NCBI GenBank assembly: GCA_034509495.1
Contig: CM067521.1
Location: forward strand, 19,155,039-19,219,038
Length of the DNA: 64,000 bases
Source: Acestrorhynchus altus
Taxonomy: Eukaryota > Chordata > Actinopteri > Characiformes > Acestrorhynchidae
Reading direction: 5' to 3'
Below are positions 34,359 to 46,500 of this stretch, piece by piece (positions within the stretch are counted from its first letter, which is position 1; every line of letters starts with the position of its first letter). The notes under the pieces are model-generated. The model saw nothing but the letters and a program-made list of their open reading frames with translations, did not search any database and was not told the origin of the DNA. A program made the translations under genes and the position numbers.

Positions 34359-36009
34359 GTGAAAGTTTAGCAACATTTTATTGTTCCAGGCCGTTTTCAC
34401 AGTTAGTTCTTAACCCCAACACCCAAAAAGAGGCTACATCTGGGGATCATGAGGGGCTAAAGTTAGAAGCACATGCTGCTCTCATTACCATTAAATAGGA
34501 GCCACACTCAAACAGGCGTGACCCCCATAGCCACCACAAAGTGCTGTAAAACGAAAAGTGAAAGGGGTGAAAGATAGTGCTTGATGAGAAGAGAATTTCA
34601 GGTGAATAAAGTTTGAGAAAGAATAACATTAGTGTGTGATTTTGATGAATATTCATCTCTTTGGGCTTTTGTAAAAAACAGGCTGTGAGATCTTAATGGT
34701 TGTAATGAAGCCCACCCATGGACAGGATTGCTAATACATCATTCGGCAGATGCTCCTATTCAGAGAATTATCAATTTAATCAACCAACTGAGATGAATGT
34801 TCAATGTAAATTCTTGCCAAAGGACCCTTACTAACAGTGCAATGTTCTTATTCAAGTAGGAACTCAAACTTCAGTCTCCTAGTTGCAGGGCAGTAGAGTT
34901 ATCCACTGCCTGACCCAGTCTACTTTGAATGGTCTCTATGTAATAGAGAATGCAGATATGCAATGATATTTGTCAAGAAAATGAACAAAAAGAAAACCTT
35001 TTTGAGAAGATACAAAATTATTGAATTTTTTACACGTGGAAATTATTTGGGTGGTCTGAAGGTGGACCAGCAGCAGCAAACAATCAGTGGGGTGCCGACG
35101 TTATAAAGCCAACAGAAAGATACTTGCTCCCTGTCTGGGTTGTTTATTGGTTGCTTCTTTATTTATTAGACAGGTCAAACCATTCACCTCATTGTGCAAA
35201 ATGGATAAGGAAGATTCTTTTAATTTAAATTCGATTGGCATGTGTGCCAGGTCTGAAACTTGAAGGCATAAAGAGCAATTTAAGGATGAAATTTAGAATC
35301 TTATGTCACATTTTTATTGTGCATTTGGCTCCTGTGTCAGAATAAAAAGGATGTAGAATATTAATAAGGAATTTATGCAGGTGACAAAATTTTTGTTTTT
35401 ACAATATTGCAATATGGAACGACACTGGCACTGGAAAGTAGAAGATCAGGAAGACCAGGAAGCATGTTGAACCAATGAAAGTACCCTTGCAGCTTTATTT
35501 GTAATGCTTGTGGTTAATCAGACAACTCTACCCTACAGGAGCTTGCCTCCCACTGATGTAACTTTATCATAGACAAATGGAAAAAGACACATCATTTTGT
35601 TTATCCATAGAGTGAAAACACATATACCACTGATATACACACCTGTGCATGTGCCAGGCACAGCTGGCTGCCTCTGCTGTGGCACCCAGGGAGCAGTTTG
35701 AGGGTTGGACAAACTTGCTGAAAGGTAGTGCAATCTGATGGTTCAAGGATTTAAACCTTTCTCTCATAAGACAGCTTCTCTTACCTCCATTACACAGCTG
35801 CCCACATTAAATACATGGAATAAAGCTGGAATAACACCTTCTGGTATGAACAGTCAGAAAACATGCCCCTTCTCAAAGCTGTAGTATTAATGTTCACATT
35901 AAAAAAATAGAATGTATAAGTTTAAGAAAACTCCAAACTTTGTTATGTTCTTTCCATTGAAGATCCTCATAATTTAGGCCAGTTCAGTGGCCCATGAATT
36001 AGTGTGGTG

Positions 36010-36195
36010 CAACAGATAACACCACCAATGAGCCACTACACTATGTGGGAGACTGGGGTTTGATTCCCCATTTGGGAAGCTATACTGTCCTTGGGAAAAA
36101 CTCCTAACACTACTCTGGCTCACCTCTGTAATATGAGTAACCTGTAAGTCGCTCTGGATAAGAGCATCGGCTAAATGCCGTAAATGTAAACCACA
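36010..36195 (+). repeat. tRNA-type SINE with CGCTCTGGATAAGAGC tail
   Basis: It begins TGGTGCAACAGATAACACCA, has TGGGGTTTGATTCCCC (B-box-like), and ends TAAGTCGCTCTGGATAAGAG followed by GGCTAAATGCCGTAAATGTA, a very common fish SINE tail. A truncated head copy, TGGCGCAACAGATAACACCA, lies at 38990-39030. Confidence 0.65.
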
Positions 36196-37881
36196 TCTCT
36201 GTCCACATCTTTTCAGCAATGTCAAACACCTGTCAGTAATTAATGACTAATAGCCTTCCCCTGCAACCATTTTTGAACAGTACAGATAATGCTATCCCAA
36301 TGGACTGCATTACTTTTTCTCAGCAACAGATCACTACAGATCAGACCCCAAGGCTGAGTGAAATCAGTGTTAGGACTGAGATGAAAGGAGTGTCAGTCTT
36401 CCAATGGAACACAAAAAGAATGAGATCACAATGATTGTATGTACACACCACCATTCCTTAAAGCCAGTCTTGAAGAGCCACATCCTTTGCCTGATTCAGT
36501 CTTTAAGGCTGTTGTATTGACTGAGATGTTCTCCCCTTCCAGACTGTGTTTCTGATTGTGTGTTTTGGTTTAACTGGTCTACAAACATAAACTTAATAAA
36601 TTAATCATCCAGCTTGATCAATCTTGATCATGATGGTTGACCAGTATGATCAGCAGGACCAAGCTGGTGGAGTGAACAAGCTGTTTTTTTCAGCAAGGAT
36701 ACAATACCTCCAAACCTTTTCTCAAGTACTGTATGAGAAGGGCAGAGGCAAAAATCATTGTACACTGGACTATATATTTAACCATATGCACATCAAGCTG
36801 CAGTATAGCACATGATCAGCCAGCCCTAAGTCCATACATATTAGCTCTATACACAGGGTCTTTGGCCTGTCAACTTGGACTATGTCTCTCCCCTTTTTCC
36901 TTGACCCCCTAAAGATCTCTCTGTCACATCCATTTCCGTTTCTTTTAACATGATGGGAGTCACAAGCCACAGTCAAAGTCAAAAGGCATATTTGGTGCCT
37001 CTTTTGAGTTTCACACAAATGTTTGACCTCTGAACTCCAATGAGACTGACCTTGGGTCCACAGTGATGCACTTGCCTATAAGTGACACGTGAGCTCAAAC
37101 ATGTGAAGAAGCTCATGTGCTTCACTGACCGTACTCACGACGATGCACAGGAGTACAGTGATGAGTGAGATTATGGGCTATTAGGTGTGTGATGCCTATG
37201 ATCTCCTACAGGAGCTCAGTGTGGATTCTGTGACCTCTTGATCTAAGAGTGTGGGGCTCACCCTTTGAGACCTTAGTGTTCAGCAGAGATTGGCCTCTGG
37301 AGACACATTCAAGCAGGAAGGGCAGAGGACAAAGGAAGTGGTGGAGAAAGCATTCCATAATGTACACGATGACCATCATTAGTGCCATTAAATGCACCAT
37401 TCATCCTGATGTGGGGTCATAAATGTCAGGTTGAGTGGCTATTCAAATTTCAAAAGTCTCTATAGTTTATTGGGGTTTTGAGAAATATTCAATAAAGTTA
37501 AGAAATGAGAAATCAGATTGTAAGATTGAAAAAACAGTTATCCAATCAGGTACCAGGTTTGCAGTACCAGGTTTGCAGTTGCATATATACATATAGTTTT
37601 TTTTATAGCATCACTCATAGAACCCTTTGTAGCTCTTTGTAAGAGTGTATTATTAAAGGAAATGTTGAATATTTTATGATTTTATGACCATAATACATAA
37701 TATTTTGATACATTACTAATGGACACCTGTGTCAACCAGCATTGTACTTCCAGATTTGATTCGAACCTGTGATTTGCAGTAATTTATGGTTAAAATATGC
37801 AATAAAAAGTGGTTCTCTAGATCAGTTTTTTGTTATGAATGTTTGAAATTTGCTTTTGGAAATAAAATTTTTTCTTTATCT
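36196..37881. other. Intergenic, no gene seen
   Basis: It contains a short CTTGATCATGATGG / GACCAGTATGATCAGCAG repeat at 36600-36670 and a MITE-like scrap near 37600. Nothing coding until the dynein relic. Confidence 0.5.
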
Positions 37882-40006
37882 TCAGAAAAGGCTTCTCAAC
37901 TGTTTCTGCTGAATGAGCCACAGGTGGACACTGCTATTAAGGTTTACTCCACCTCTGAACTGCTGCCCACCCCTGCCAAATGCCACTAAACATTCAACCT
38001 CTGTGACCTGTTTCAGAGCCTACTCAATGCTGGGGCTGAAAAGATAGAGGTCAGACTGAAGACCAAGGTTCATAGTGTATGAGATTACATTTTGAGACTA
38101 CAGATCAAACATAGGTTTGTCCTTGACTAAGAAGACCTACTGTACACTTAAAAACTGACTTGCAGACATGGATGTAAAGGGCAGACTTTAGATGACTTGA
38201 ATGTTCATTCCTTAGGGCCTGTTCACATTGATCAGTATAGATTATGAAGATCTTTTAATGTTTGAATATATTGTGTGTATCTCCAGAATAAGGTCCAGCT
38301 ACTGCAACTGTGGTGCCATGAGAGCTGTGTACCATGGAACCTGTGTTCCAGGACCGACTGGTCAATGCAGAGGACAGAGACTGGTTTGATCAGCTCCTTC
38401 AGCAATGCATCCAAGACTTTGGCTATAACTGTCAGGAGGTGGTGCCTCACCAACCAACGTAATTATTTCTAGTGCTAACAGAAATTCTACCAACTTACTG
38501 AAGACAAAGAGAAGGTGGGATGGCTTTTGCCCAAATGAAGTACACTTCTTTTCATTATACACAAAATATATGTCTTCTCACTATCCATGAAGCTGATAGC
38601 AATATTAATGGTTGAGCACGTTGTTCAAAATATGATTCTTGTTCATTTGATTAGTTAGGGCTGATTTTTACAGACAATGCTCTAAATCTGTCATTAGGCT
38701 TTAATAAATCTAAAACATTTGAAATGTTCTAATCTCTCAACTTCTCCTGCAGCTGGTGCAGGTTGTGGAGGAATTTATGGAGGATGATAATCAAGTCAAC
38801 ACCACTAAGATGAAGCTAATTCTCTTCATGGATCCTTTGCTTGCTGATGTGGAACACTCTATTGCCGGAGGTCGGGCAGTGGATGTCAGTCCCTCACCAA
38901 ACTCGGCACATACAGGTAAGATACATCATGTAGCCTGCAGATGTTAGAGATGTCAAATTAGAATTAGAATTAGAATTCTAAATCTGAATTGGTGTGGCGC
39001 AACAGATAACACCACCAGTGGAAGACTAATGCTGTAAGAGCTCAGGATCTAAAATTACATCCTGGTTTCAAACTTGTATATTTGTAGTTTCATGCATAAT
39101 CGTAGGATATCTAGAGAAATTCTATTCAAAACACCATAGTAAAGTAGTTAAGAACACACATGCAGAAGCAGCTGCCCAACATATACACCTCAAAGCCAAA
39201 GCACATTGACCACAGCATGAAGACCATCCTGTCATTAGAAATGAAAAAAAAAAATCCATATCTGAGCACTGAGAACATGTGCTAGTGATCATAATACAAA
39301 GCTGTACATGTGAAATTGAAGCCATCAATTAGTGTCATAAATATAAAGCAGTGGTTGTGAAACAGTACATGTGCATAATGTGGCCACACATGTTGGACAT
39401 TAAAGGTTGCAGCATATGATGGTTCAGTCACACTCGTGCTCCCCCACGATGCATGCTATCAACACTCATCACACACCAAAAGAATTGTTCTCAGCCTCTC
39501 CCACCACATGAGAGGCAAGTGGTGGGCTCAAAGGGCAGGCCCTTATAGTAACTTAGTATTTGCATATCTGCTTTAAAATACCCATTCAGACAATATATTA
39601 CATTGCCCACAACTGGAAGTTATATCAAAATTTAATGAGGAATGAACCAGAAATGCACCAAAACAGAATAAATCTTTTTGCATTGACTTCCATTGAAAGC
39701 TGTTTTTTATTTAATGGAATATTGGACTTTCAGAGATTTGGAGTTTTTGCATGAGCTAACAACAGTTGACAAAACAAACCTCATTACCTTTGTTTGCTGT
39801 GTGTTTGACATGTTAATGTGGGTTTCCTTCTGCATTTTCAGTGGTTTAAACACATTCAAGACATGCATTTGAGACTAGTTTACATGTACTAGATGTTTCT
39901 GTATGTGTATAAAGTGGCTGAAACTAAATAAAAAGCACATCTGCTTTGCGTTAGTCTGTTGTACTTAACACATTGAATATGTTGTCATCTTGAAGACGCA
40001 AGGTTT

Positions 40007-40961
40007 TTGCATGACAGCAATAGTTCAAATCTTCCACCACCCATCCTCACCATGTTCTACAGAGGGACTATAGAGAGCATCATGAGCACCTGCATTACCA
40101 TCTGGTTTGGGAACTGCACCATCACGGATCGCAAGACCCGACAGCGGATAGTGAGGACAGCTGAGAAGATCATTGGAGTTCCTCTACCCTCCATCAGCGA
40201 CATCTACACCTCTCCCTGCACCCGCAAAGCCACCAGCATTGTGGAAGACCCAGCTCACCCCTCACACAGTCTCTTCACCCTGTTGCCGTCTGGCAGAAGA
40301 TACCGGAGCATCCGAGCCTCTTCCACCAGACTCTGCAACAGCTTTGTCCACCAGGCAGTCAGACTCCTCAACACACTGAGACAGAGCTGAACCCCCCCCC
40401 CCCCCCACCTCTCCTCACACACACATTCAGACAGTGACTGAAGTGTACTGGAACTGAAACCTGAACCCCACACCACTCCTCACACCCACACAAAGACCAT
40501 ACAAAATACAAAGACTGGACTGTACCCACCCAGCACTCTACACACAAACACACACACACACTCAGCACACAGAGACTGGGTCATCCCCATCCTTATCAGC
40601 AATATTTGCTGCTCACCCAGAACTCTATAACTTTCTACCTCAGTAACTGCTGTTATCATGTACATGTATATGCTACAGTATGTTACATATCTCTTGCACC
40701 TTATTCCCACCACAAAACATTTCACCTCATTGTACTGCTTGGTACTGCACTGTCCTGTCCTGTCCTATCCTGTCCTGTCCTGTCCTGTCCTGTCCTTGTT
40801 TGCTGTATTTATTGTATTTATTGTAGTGTTTGTACTTTATGTTGTCATACTGTATTGCTGCTCCATGTTGCACCTTGGTTCTGGAGGAACGTAATTTCAT
40901 TGCACTGTGTACCTGTACTCAGATATAATGACAATAAAAGCCTTGACCTTGACCTTGATAG
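40007..40961 (+). mobile_element. 3' end of a LINE (L2/CR1/Rex1-type non-LTR retrotransposon)
   Basis: The frame at 40007-40390 encodes the usual C-terminus of fish LINE ORF2 downstream of reverse transcriptase: MFYRGTIESIMSTCITIWFG, TADRK-like TDRKTRQRIVRTAEKIIG, and LFTLLPSGRRYRSIR. An untranslated tail follows with a (TCCTG)n block at 40751-40796, and it ends TAATGACAATAAAAG plus CCTTGA repeats. The element is 5'-truncated, as is usual, and lies inside the dynein relic. Confidence 0.85.
40751..40796. repeat. (TCCTG)n pentanucleotide repeat in the LINE tail
   Basis: About nine TCCTG units with one substitution. Confidence 0.9.
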
Positions 40962-42089
40962 AATTCCAGAAATGATCATACAGTGAATATATACAATTGA
41001 CTTCATAATTCCATTTTTTTGCAAAATGAACAAATCAGCTGACCTTTGCATTGTCTGAACATGGTGTGATGAAAAGATCATTACATTCATTTACATTCAA
41101 GTGAAGTACCACTGCACCCCTGTACACAGCTTTATCTCTCAGCAGTCTCTGAAAGAAGCCCCTACAATGCTCACAGGTTTTGAGTGGAGTTTTATTGACA
41201 TACTACATGGAAACTGGAATTTCACAATTAAACATATAATGACAGTTTTTTATTTAATCTACAGTCTATTTCAAGAGGTCTGCAACTCGGCAGTTCTTTC
41301 AAAAATGACAGACCAAAGAGTTCTGAAAATCCACAACACTTGGTTTGATTTCATTTGCACTCACTGCTTGTAGTCACTGACCTGTGTGTTGTTGTTCACT
41401 ACCATGGACCAGGTTAATTCCATTGTATTTTATTGTATCTTAATCTTGATCTTAATCTGTCAATTTCAGACATCAGATGTGTCTGCAGTCTTTAAGGAGC
41501 CGTCTCCTTCCACGCCACTCATCTCTTTGTGTTCTGTCTCCTGGCAGTGACTCTACTGCTGACCTCAACAAATTTGCAGACAAGTGTGCTCTTGGTTACT
41601 TCCTAAAGAGCTGCTACATTCCGTACAAGCTCAGGACAAGGTCAGAGGCATCTAGTCACAAGCCAGCATCTCTGAGGTCATACCTATTAGAGTGCTGAGC
41701 TGGATCAGGTTTTGTCTTTCATGTTTAAGGACTAATTGTGTTGAAAAGAAATGACCGTAAAGAAGAGTATACATTCTTGACAGAGAACATATGTATGCAC
41801 ACATGCTCTATTAAACACATTAGAACAAAATGGAATATGATGAATTAGAAAAATAAACCAGTTTACATTATAAAAATAGAAATATTTCTGTGTGCCTCTA
41901 TATACATTAAATTACATTATATTTAGATGTGTACTTTGACCATGGGTGCCTAAACATTTGCATACAGCATACATTTGGATGCATGATGGGATAATTATAA
42001 AGTGCAATAGCGCCTCCTACAGGTCTCTTTTTTCATGCACTATTTATCTATATTGTATATTATAATATAGTTTCTATATTATATATTCT

Positions 42090-42235
42090 TTATATTTCTA
42101 TAGTGTTTTTCTTTACTAAATTATCTTATCTTTCTACTATTTTCTGTACTGTACTGATGCTGCTGCTGGAACCTTAATTTACCTGAGGGAACCCTCCCAA
42201 GGGATCAATAAATTTCTATCTAATCTAATCTAGTT
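42090..42235 (+). mobile_element. LINE 3' tail fragment
   Basis: GCTGCTGCTGGAACCTTAAT leads to CCCAAGGGATCAATAAATTT and a TCTAATCTAATC tail, the form of 3' ends of several fish LINEs. No coding part is left. Confidence 0.5.
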
Positions 42236-42714
42236 TGAGTTTCTGGTGAGTGTAAAAACAGAGTGTAAAAAATATCACTCAACACAAAACAAAATCTCCC
42301 TGTCTTAATTTTGTTGTATTGTGGTTTGTCAGCCCTCTACCTCAGGGGATTTTGTTTTAAGTTGTTGTGATTTTTTTTTTGCACTCTGTTTATTTAAGAA
42401 AAAAAAACCAGATTTGCACTGAAAGGAAGAAAATTCCTTATTTCTTATTGTTTTTCCTAAGAAGAATTCTATTTGAAAAAGAAACAAAGTATGAAAGAAC
42501 CAGGAAATATGTCTAGGGAGGGGAGAATTTTTATTTTATTTTTGTATTGTGGTTTCTCCTTTTCTACCTCAAAAAAGATTTGTTTTCCTAATGTTCCATG
42601 TTTCTTAACAAAAATGCTGATTGTGATAATAAAGTATTTTGTTGTCATGTACAATGTTTGGCGAAATTCTATCCCAGGTATCTTGAGTCCTTTGGATCTA
42701 TGAAGCTTAAATAT

Positions 42715-43144
42715 TTAAAAAGTATCGCAATTGGTATCGATATTGGCGATATTGGCGGTGTCTGATGGATACCAAAATTCCCGGTGGTGCTTTATCCGTA
42801 CAGTGACATATGGACTCGAGGTGAGCGCTGATTGGCCGACCAGGCTGAGTGGGCGGGCCAGACTGAGCCTACCTAATGGCTGATTGGCTGGCGCCGCTGA
42901 GCCACGTGACATGAAATGATAAAAGACGAGCGTTGGGGGGGGCGGGGTGCGCTGTTCCGTGCCGTGAAACCGGGCAGCGCAATACCTACACACAGAGAGG
43001 AGCCTGCGCTGAATCGGTGCGCAGCGATCGGTGCGTGCGGGAGAGAAAAAACGCTTGAGTACCTTTTTACATGAGTATTGCTCAATATCAACACCAGCGT
43101 TTGTATCGATATTATCGATATTCGGCTCGATCTGCCCACCTCTA
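42715..43144 (-). mobile_element. hAT-like non-autonomous element, GC-rich core
   Basis: Both ends carry clustered ATCGATATTG motifs (GGTATCGATATTGGCGATAT at the left; inversely AATATCGATAATATCGATAC at the right). The right terminus inverted reads AGAGGTGGGCAGATCG, a start typical of fish hAT elements. The core (42800-43040) is GC-rich and contains two ATTGG (inverse CCAAT) boxes within CTGATTGGC contexts and a CACGTG. The 161-aa minus-strand open frame is not a recognisable transposase. Confidence 0.5.
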
Positions 43145-43158
43145 GTTACCATAGTAAC
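43145..43158 (+). promoter_or_regulatory. X-box (RFX-binding motif) upstream of dnah1
   Basis: GTTACCATAGTAAC is a near-palindromic X-box: half-site GTTACC, two-base spacer AT, half-site AGTAAC. RFX factors bind such sites in promoters of ciliary genes. It lies about 440 bp before the probable dnah1 start codon, the distance expected for a promoter with a short untranslated first exon. Binding is inferred from sequence only. Confidence 0.7.
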
Positions 43159-43596
43159 CGTTGGGACGCAGAGATTGAAAGTTTGTAACAAACACAGCAT
43201 TAGTGCTTTATTTACTTCTGTAACAGAGGTGACCTTATACTTTATAATAGATTAAATATAAATAAGCGTATACCTTATAGTAATGTTTCCCATCTCATGT
43301 AAGAGTTGTATATGTGTGTATTTAACACCCATACATTCACCATGTATCACCATTTAAGGTGTACAGTCACGTGAACAGTCATTTTCTCATTTTATTAATA
43401 AATGATTTGAATTATAGAAATCATTTTTATCTCTGGCTGATTTTGGAACACTAGGTTCAGGTAGATACATAACCTTTTATAGCTGATAGTTTTGTATTCA
43501 GAGGACATGTCTTCAATGAAATGAGTCTGTTTTCATTTTGCACTCCTTTTGCTGCCTGACAGTCTGTCTATATTTCAATCTAACAGCCGTGTTATC

Positions 43597-46500
43597 ATGA
43601 GGAAAGGCCAGAGGATCCCGGGCCGTTCAGTTGCAGATTCTCTGCCTCCCCCACCCACTATTTTGACACCTGGGAGACACAGGCACCCCCCACTACTGCC
43701 CCCACCGTGGAGACATCCCGCCTCAGAACCTACGATCTTCTTCTCAGAATTTCTCATCTTACCATCCAAAAAAGACAAGCAGGTAAAAATAGTTTCATTC
43801 GGCTCATATTCCGCACTTGGAGGCACTTTAAAAGGACCACATCACTGAAAAGCTGGATTTCTGTTAGATTTATTGCTGTATTTGGTATGTTAGTGTATGT
43901 AAATATCATACAGAAAATCATGCTCAAAATATAGAACATTTAAATGGAAAATCCATCAAAATTTCATCCAGAGTGGTGAAAATCTCTGTACCCCCTTACA
44001 ATTCTCCACAGTGGTGATAAATAAAAGAGTTTAATGATCTAAAAGCTCCCTCAGAAAGTTAATACAACCAGGGATGGACTGGCCATCAGGAGATGGGAAA
44101 ATTCCCAGTGGGCCAATCTGGGTATGGGTCACTGTGGGTGAAGAGACTGGTTGCATCTACCCTGCACCGATCAAAAGTGACCCCCCCCATTCCAGTCATT
44201 GCAACCATGTCAGTCTGTTTAAAAATGAGGTTGCCAGGCCAGTCCTAATTTCAAGCAAATGCTTCTGACTACAAAGTGCTCCCAGTCTGTCCAGGGTGTC
44301 TCTATAATTCAGCATTGAAATATATGATCTTGTCTAGAACGCCTGATTACTTACTATCTGTGCTGGGTGTTGTCTTACACACAGGATTCGACTAAGGAGA
44401 GTTTGATAAGCCAAGCTGCATGTTATTCCAACATCCCTGAAGGTAAAACTGTTTTTTGGTTTTTATTCATTTGTTACAATGGTACAAATGCTCTATTTGA
44501 AACATTGATGAGGTTTACAGGTCATGATATTTAAAATCCTAAATTCTAGTAAAGTGCTTAAAGTCAACATAATGCAGTTGATTGTTTGATCTTGTTAGTT
44601 CATGTTCCTGGGCATTTTATTATGTTTTCATATCATATGTAAAAGACAAAAGTTATTCAACCAGTAGAATTGTACACATTTCCTTTAAAAGTTTTTTTTA
44701 ATTTTGGATAACATGACTGTGCACCAGTGGTCGGGGCAAAATAAGTAATCAGTAATTTTATACTTTCCCTCCCTGCGTCCTCCACCCCATCCTACTGTGG
44801 AGAGCCCCCCAGAGACCCTCAAACAGACTTCTCCTCAATGGGCTACTCACCCAAAGTGCAGTTGCCTTACAGACACTCACGTGGCCAGGTGCCACGTGTT
44901 GTTGAGATCAAGAGGTGAGAGGCATCATTAAATTGCACAGTCCACCATCAAATCTGTTATACTGTTACATCAATTAATGTTAAAAAATATTGCTAAAATC
45001 AAAAATGTCACAAATGTCACAGTTTGTACAATGTTTAAATATAAATAATAAGAATGGTAGCGACCCCTACAGGGAGCAGCCAAAAAAAGAAGAAGAAGAA
45101 ATAGATTGTGCTTTTTGTTTTTAAATTTTAATGCATAATGATAATTATTTTGGCAAACCTAATATGTGCATATTGTATTATTTATCTGATTAAATTGATT
45201 ATAATTTATTCTTAAAACAAATGAAGACATTCTTTGAGCTTATGGTCATTGGATTTATATGAGATCTCAGTTTACAGTTACAGTTAGAGTAATTAAAGTC
45301 CAAAACAGAAGATTTGGTTAAAACAGCAGTTTCTAATGTTGACGTGTTGTTTAATTTAACTTCTAGACGGAGACTGGAGTATCAAAAGTTTGACATCTCT
45401 GAGCTCCTGGACGAGATGGGCATCGATTCCAACCAGCTGGTACCCGGAAAGCTGAGCAGTGAGGACCACACAACAGACACATACACACCTGGCTCCATGA
45501 AACCACCAATTTCTAACTACATTCCTTTGGAGGTGAGATTGTATACTGTAGGCAAAGTAGACTGGTTTTCACAAGGGTGGACTGTCATACTGGTAATACT
45601 TTTAGTTTGATAATAAGTGTTTGGAGGTGGGGCTCAGTGAGCAGAGCGGAAAGGAGCAAATCAGAGACTTTGCCATGGCTTTACAAAGAAGGAGCTTTAA
45701 GATTTGATTGCCACATACAATAGGGGAAAATCGAGGCCGAGTTACAGATGCAACAGTGTTTGTGTGAACCTTCCAGATATTTGACAATGAAGAGTTTGAC
45801 TGCCGAACAACAGAGGACTGGTTAGCTCTGGGTTTTGAGCCAGGCTCAGCTAACCGAAAACCTGTCCCAGCTAAGGCTCTCCTACCCGTCAGTGACAACA
45901 ACTCAGAAGGTACTGATCTTTCTTTATCCTTGCTGTACTCTAAGCAAAAGTGGTTCTAAATAGTTATGAAAAAGTTTCTTTGACTTGATGTAATGAGAGT
46001 GGAATGCCTTATGGGGTCATATATTTTTTTAAAACCATATACAATAAGTTTCCCTTGTTTTTGTACAACCAATTCCTAAGCAAAATGTGGAGCCATATAT
46101 TAGAATTTTCAATGAAGAATCATCTGCATTTTTTATTTAAAGAATGATCTAACCATTTAAGCATTTAACTGGTTCTTTGAGTTGTCATGGTTCTTTGTTC
46201 ACCCACTGTCATTAGTACAGATCCCTTGTAGACCCTCCATGACATTATAATGATAATGACTTTAAATTAGCATCACTTGAAGTATCTCAAAGCATTGTTT
46301 CTCTTCCTCTTTGCCTCTTTGCAAATGGGTTGCACTCCAGACTATTCGTGGCAGTCTGTGGGGGTCCTGGACTACTGCTCAGAGAAAAAACAGTACCTAG
46401 TTCAAAAGGCAGATCCAGAAGGCCGCATCAGAGACAGCAAGGGCAAACCTGTTATAATTGGAGCACAGGGGAACCAAGGCAAGTGTCAGTGCACAATGGA

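Larger units (their letters stand above)
37882..41700 (+). pseudogene. Dynein heavy chain pseudogene, DNAH1-like (AAA3/4 and AAA6 pieces)
   Basis: Four exon-like pieces keep dynein motor phrases. About 37882-38060 reads QVDTAIKVYSTSELLPTPAK, then CH, a TAA stop, then TFNLCDL. 38286-38462 starts NKVQLLQLWCHES, has a roughly 14-nt insertion, then continues in another frame as VFQDRLVNAEDRDWFDQLL. 38755-38914 reads VVEEFMEDDNQVNTTKMKL then ILFMDPLLADVEH, with a GTAAGA donor. 41470-41680 reads SAVFKEPSPSTPLIS, shifts frame to LSPGSDSTADLNKFADK, then SSGQGQ. In dynein heavy chains these sit before AAA4, at AAA4 and in AAA6. Wording is closest to DNAH1. Stop, insertion and frameshifts make it dead; other exons are missing. 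Confidence 0.8.

Noticed and set aside
42715..43200. 161-codon minus frame
   Set aside because: Lies over the hAT-like element; no BED finger, no hATC motif, no known protein.
43549..43596. Longer dnah1 start upstream (frame open to 43549)
   Set aside because: The extra codons lack an ATG and begin at a CTG; splice acceptor-like CTGACAG and CTAACAG sequences lie within or beside them, so ATG 43597 is preferred.
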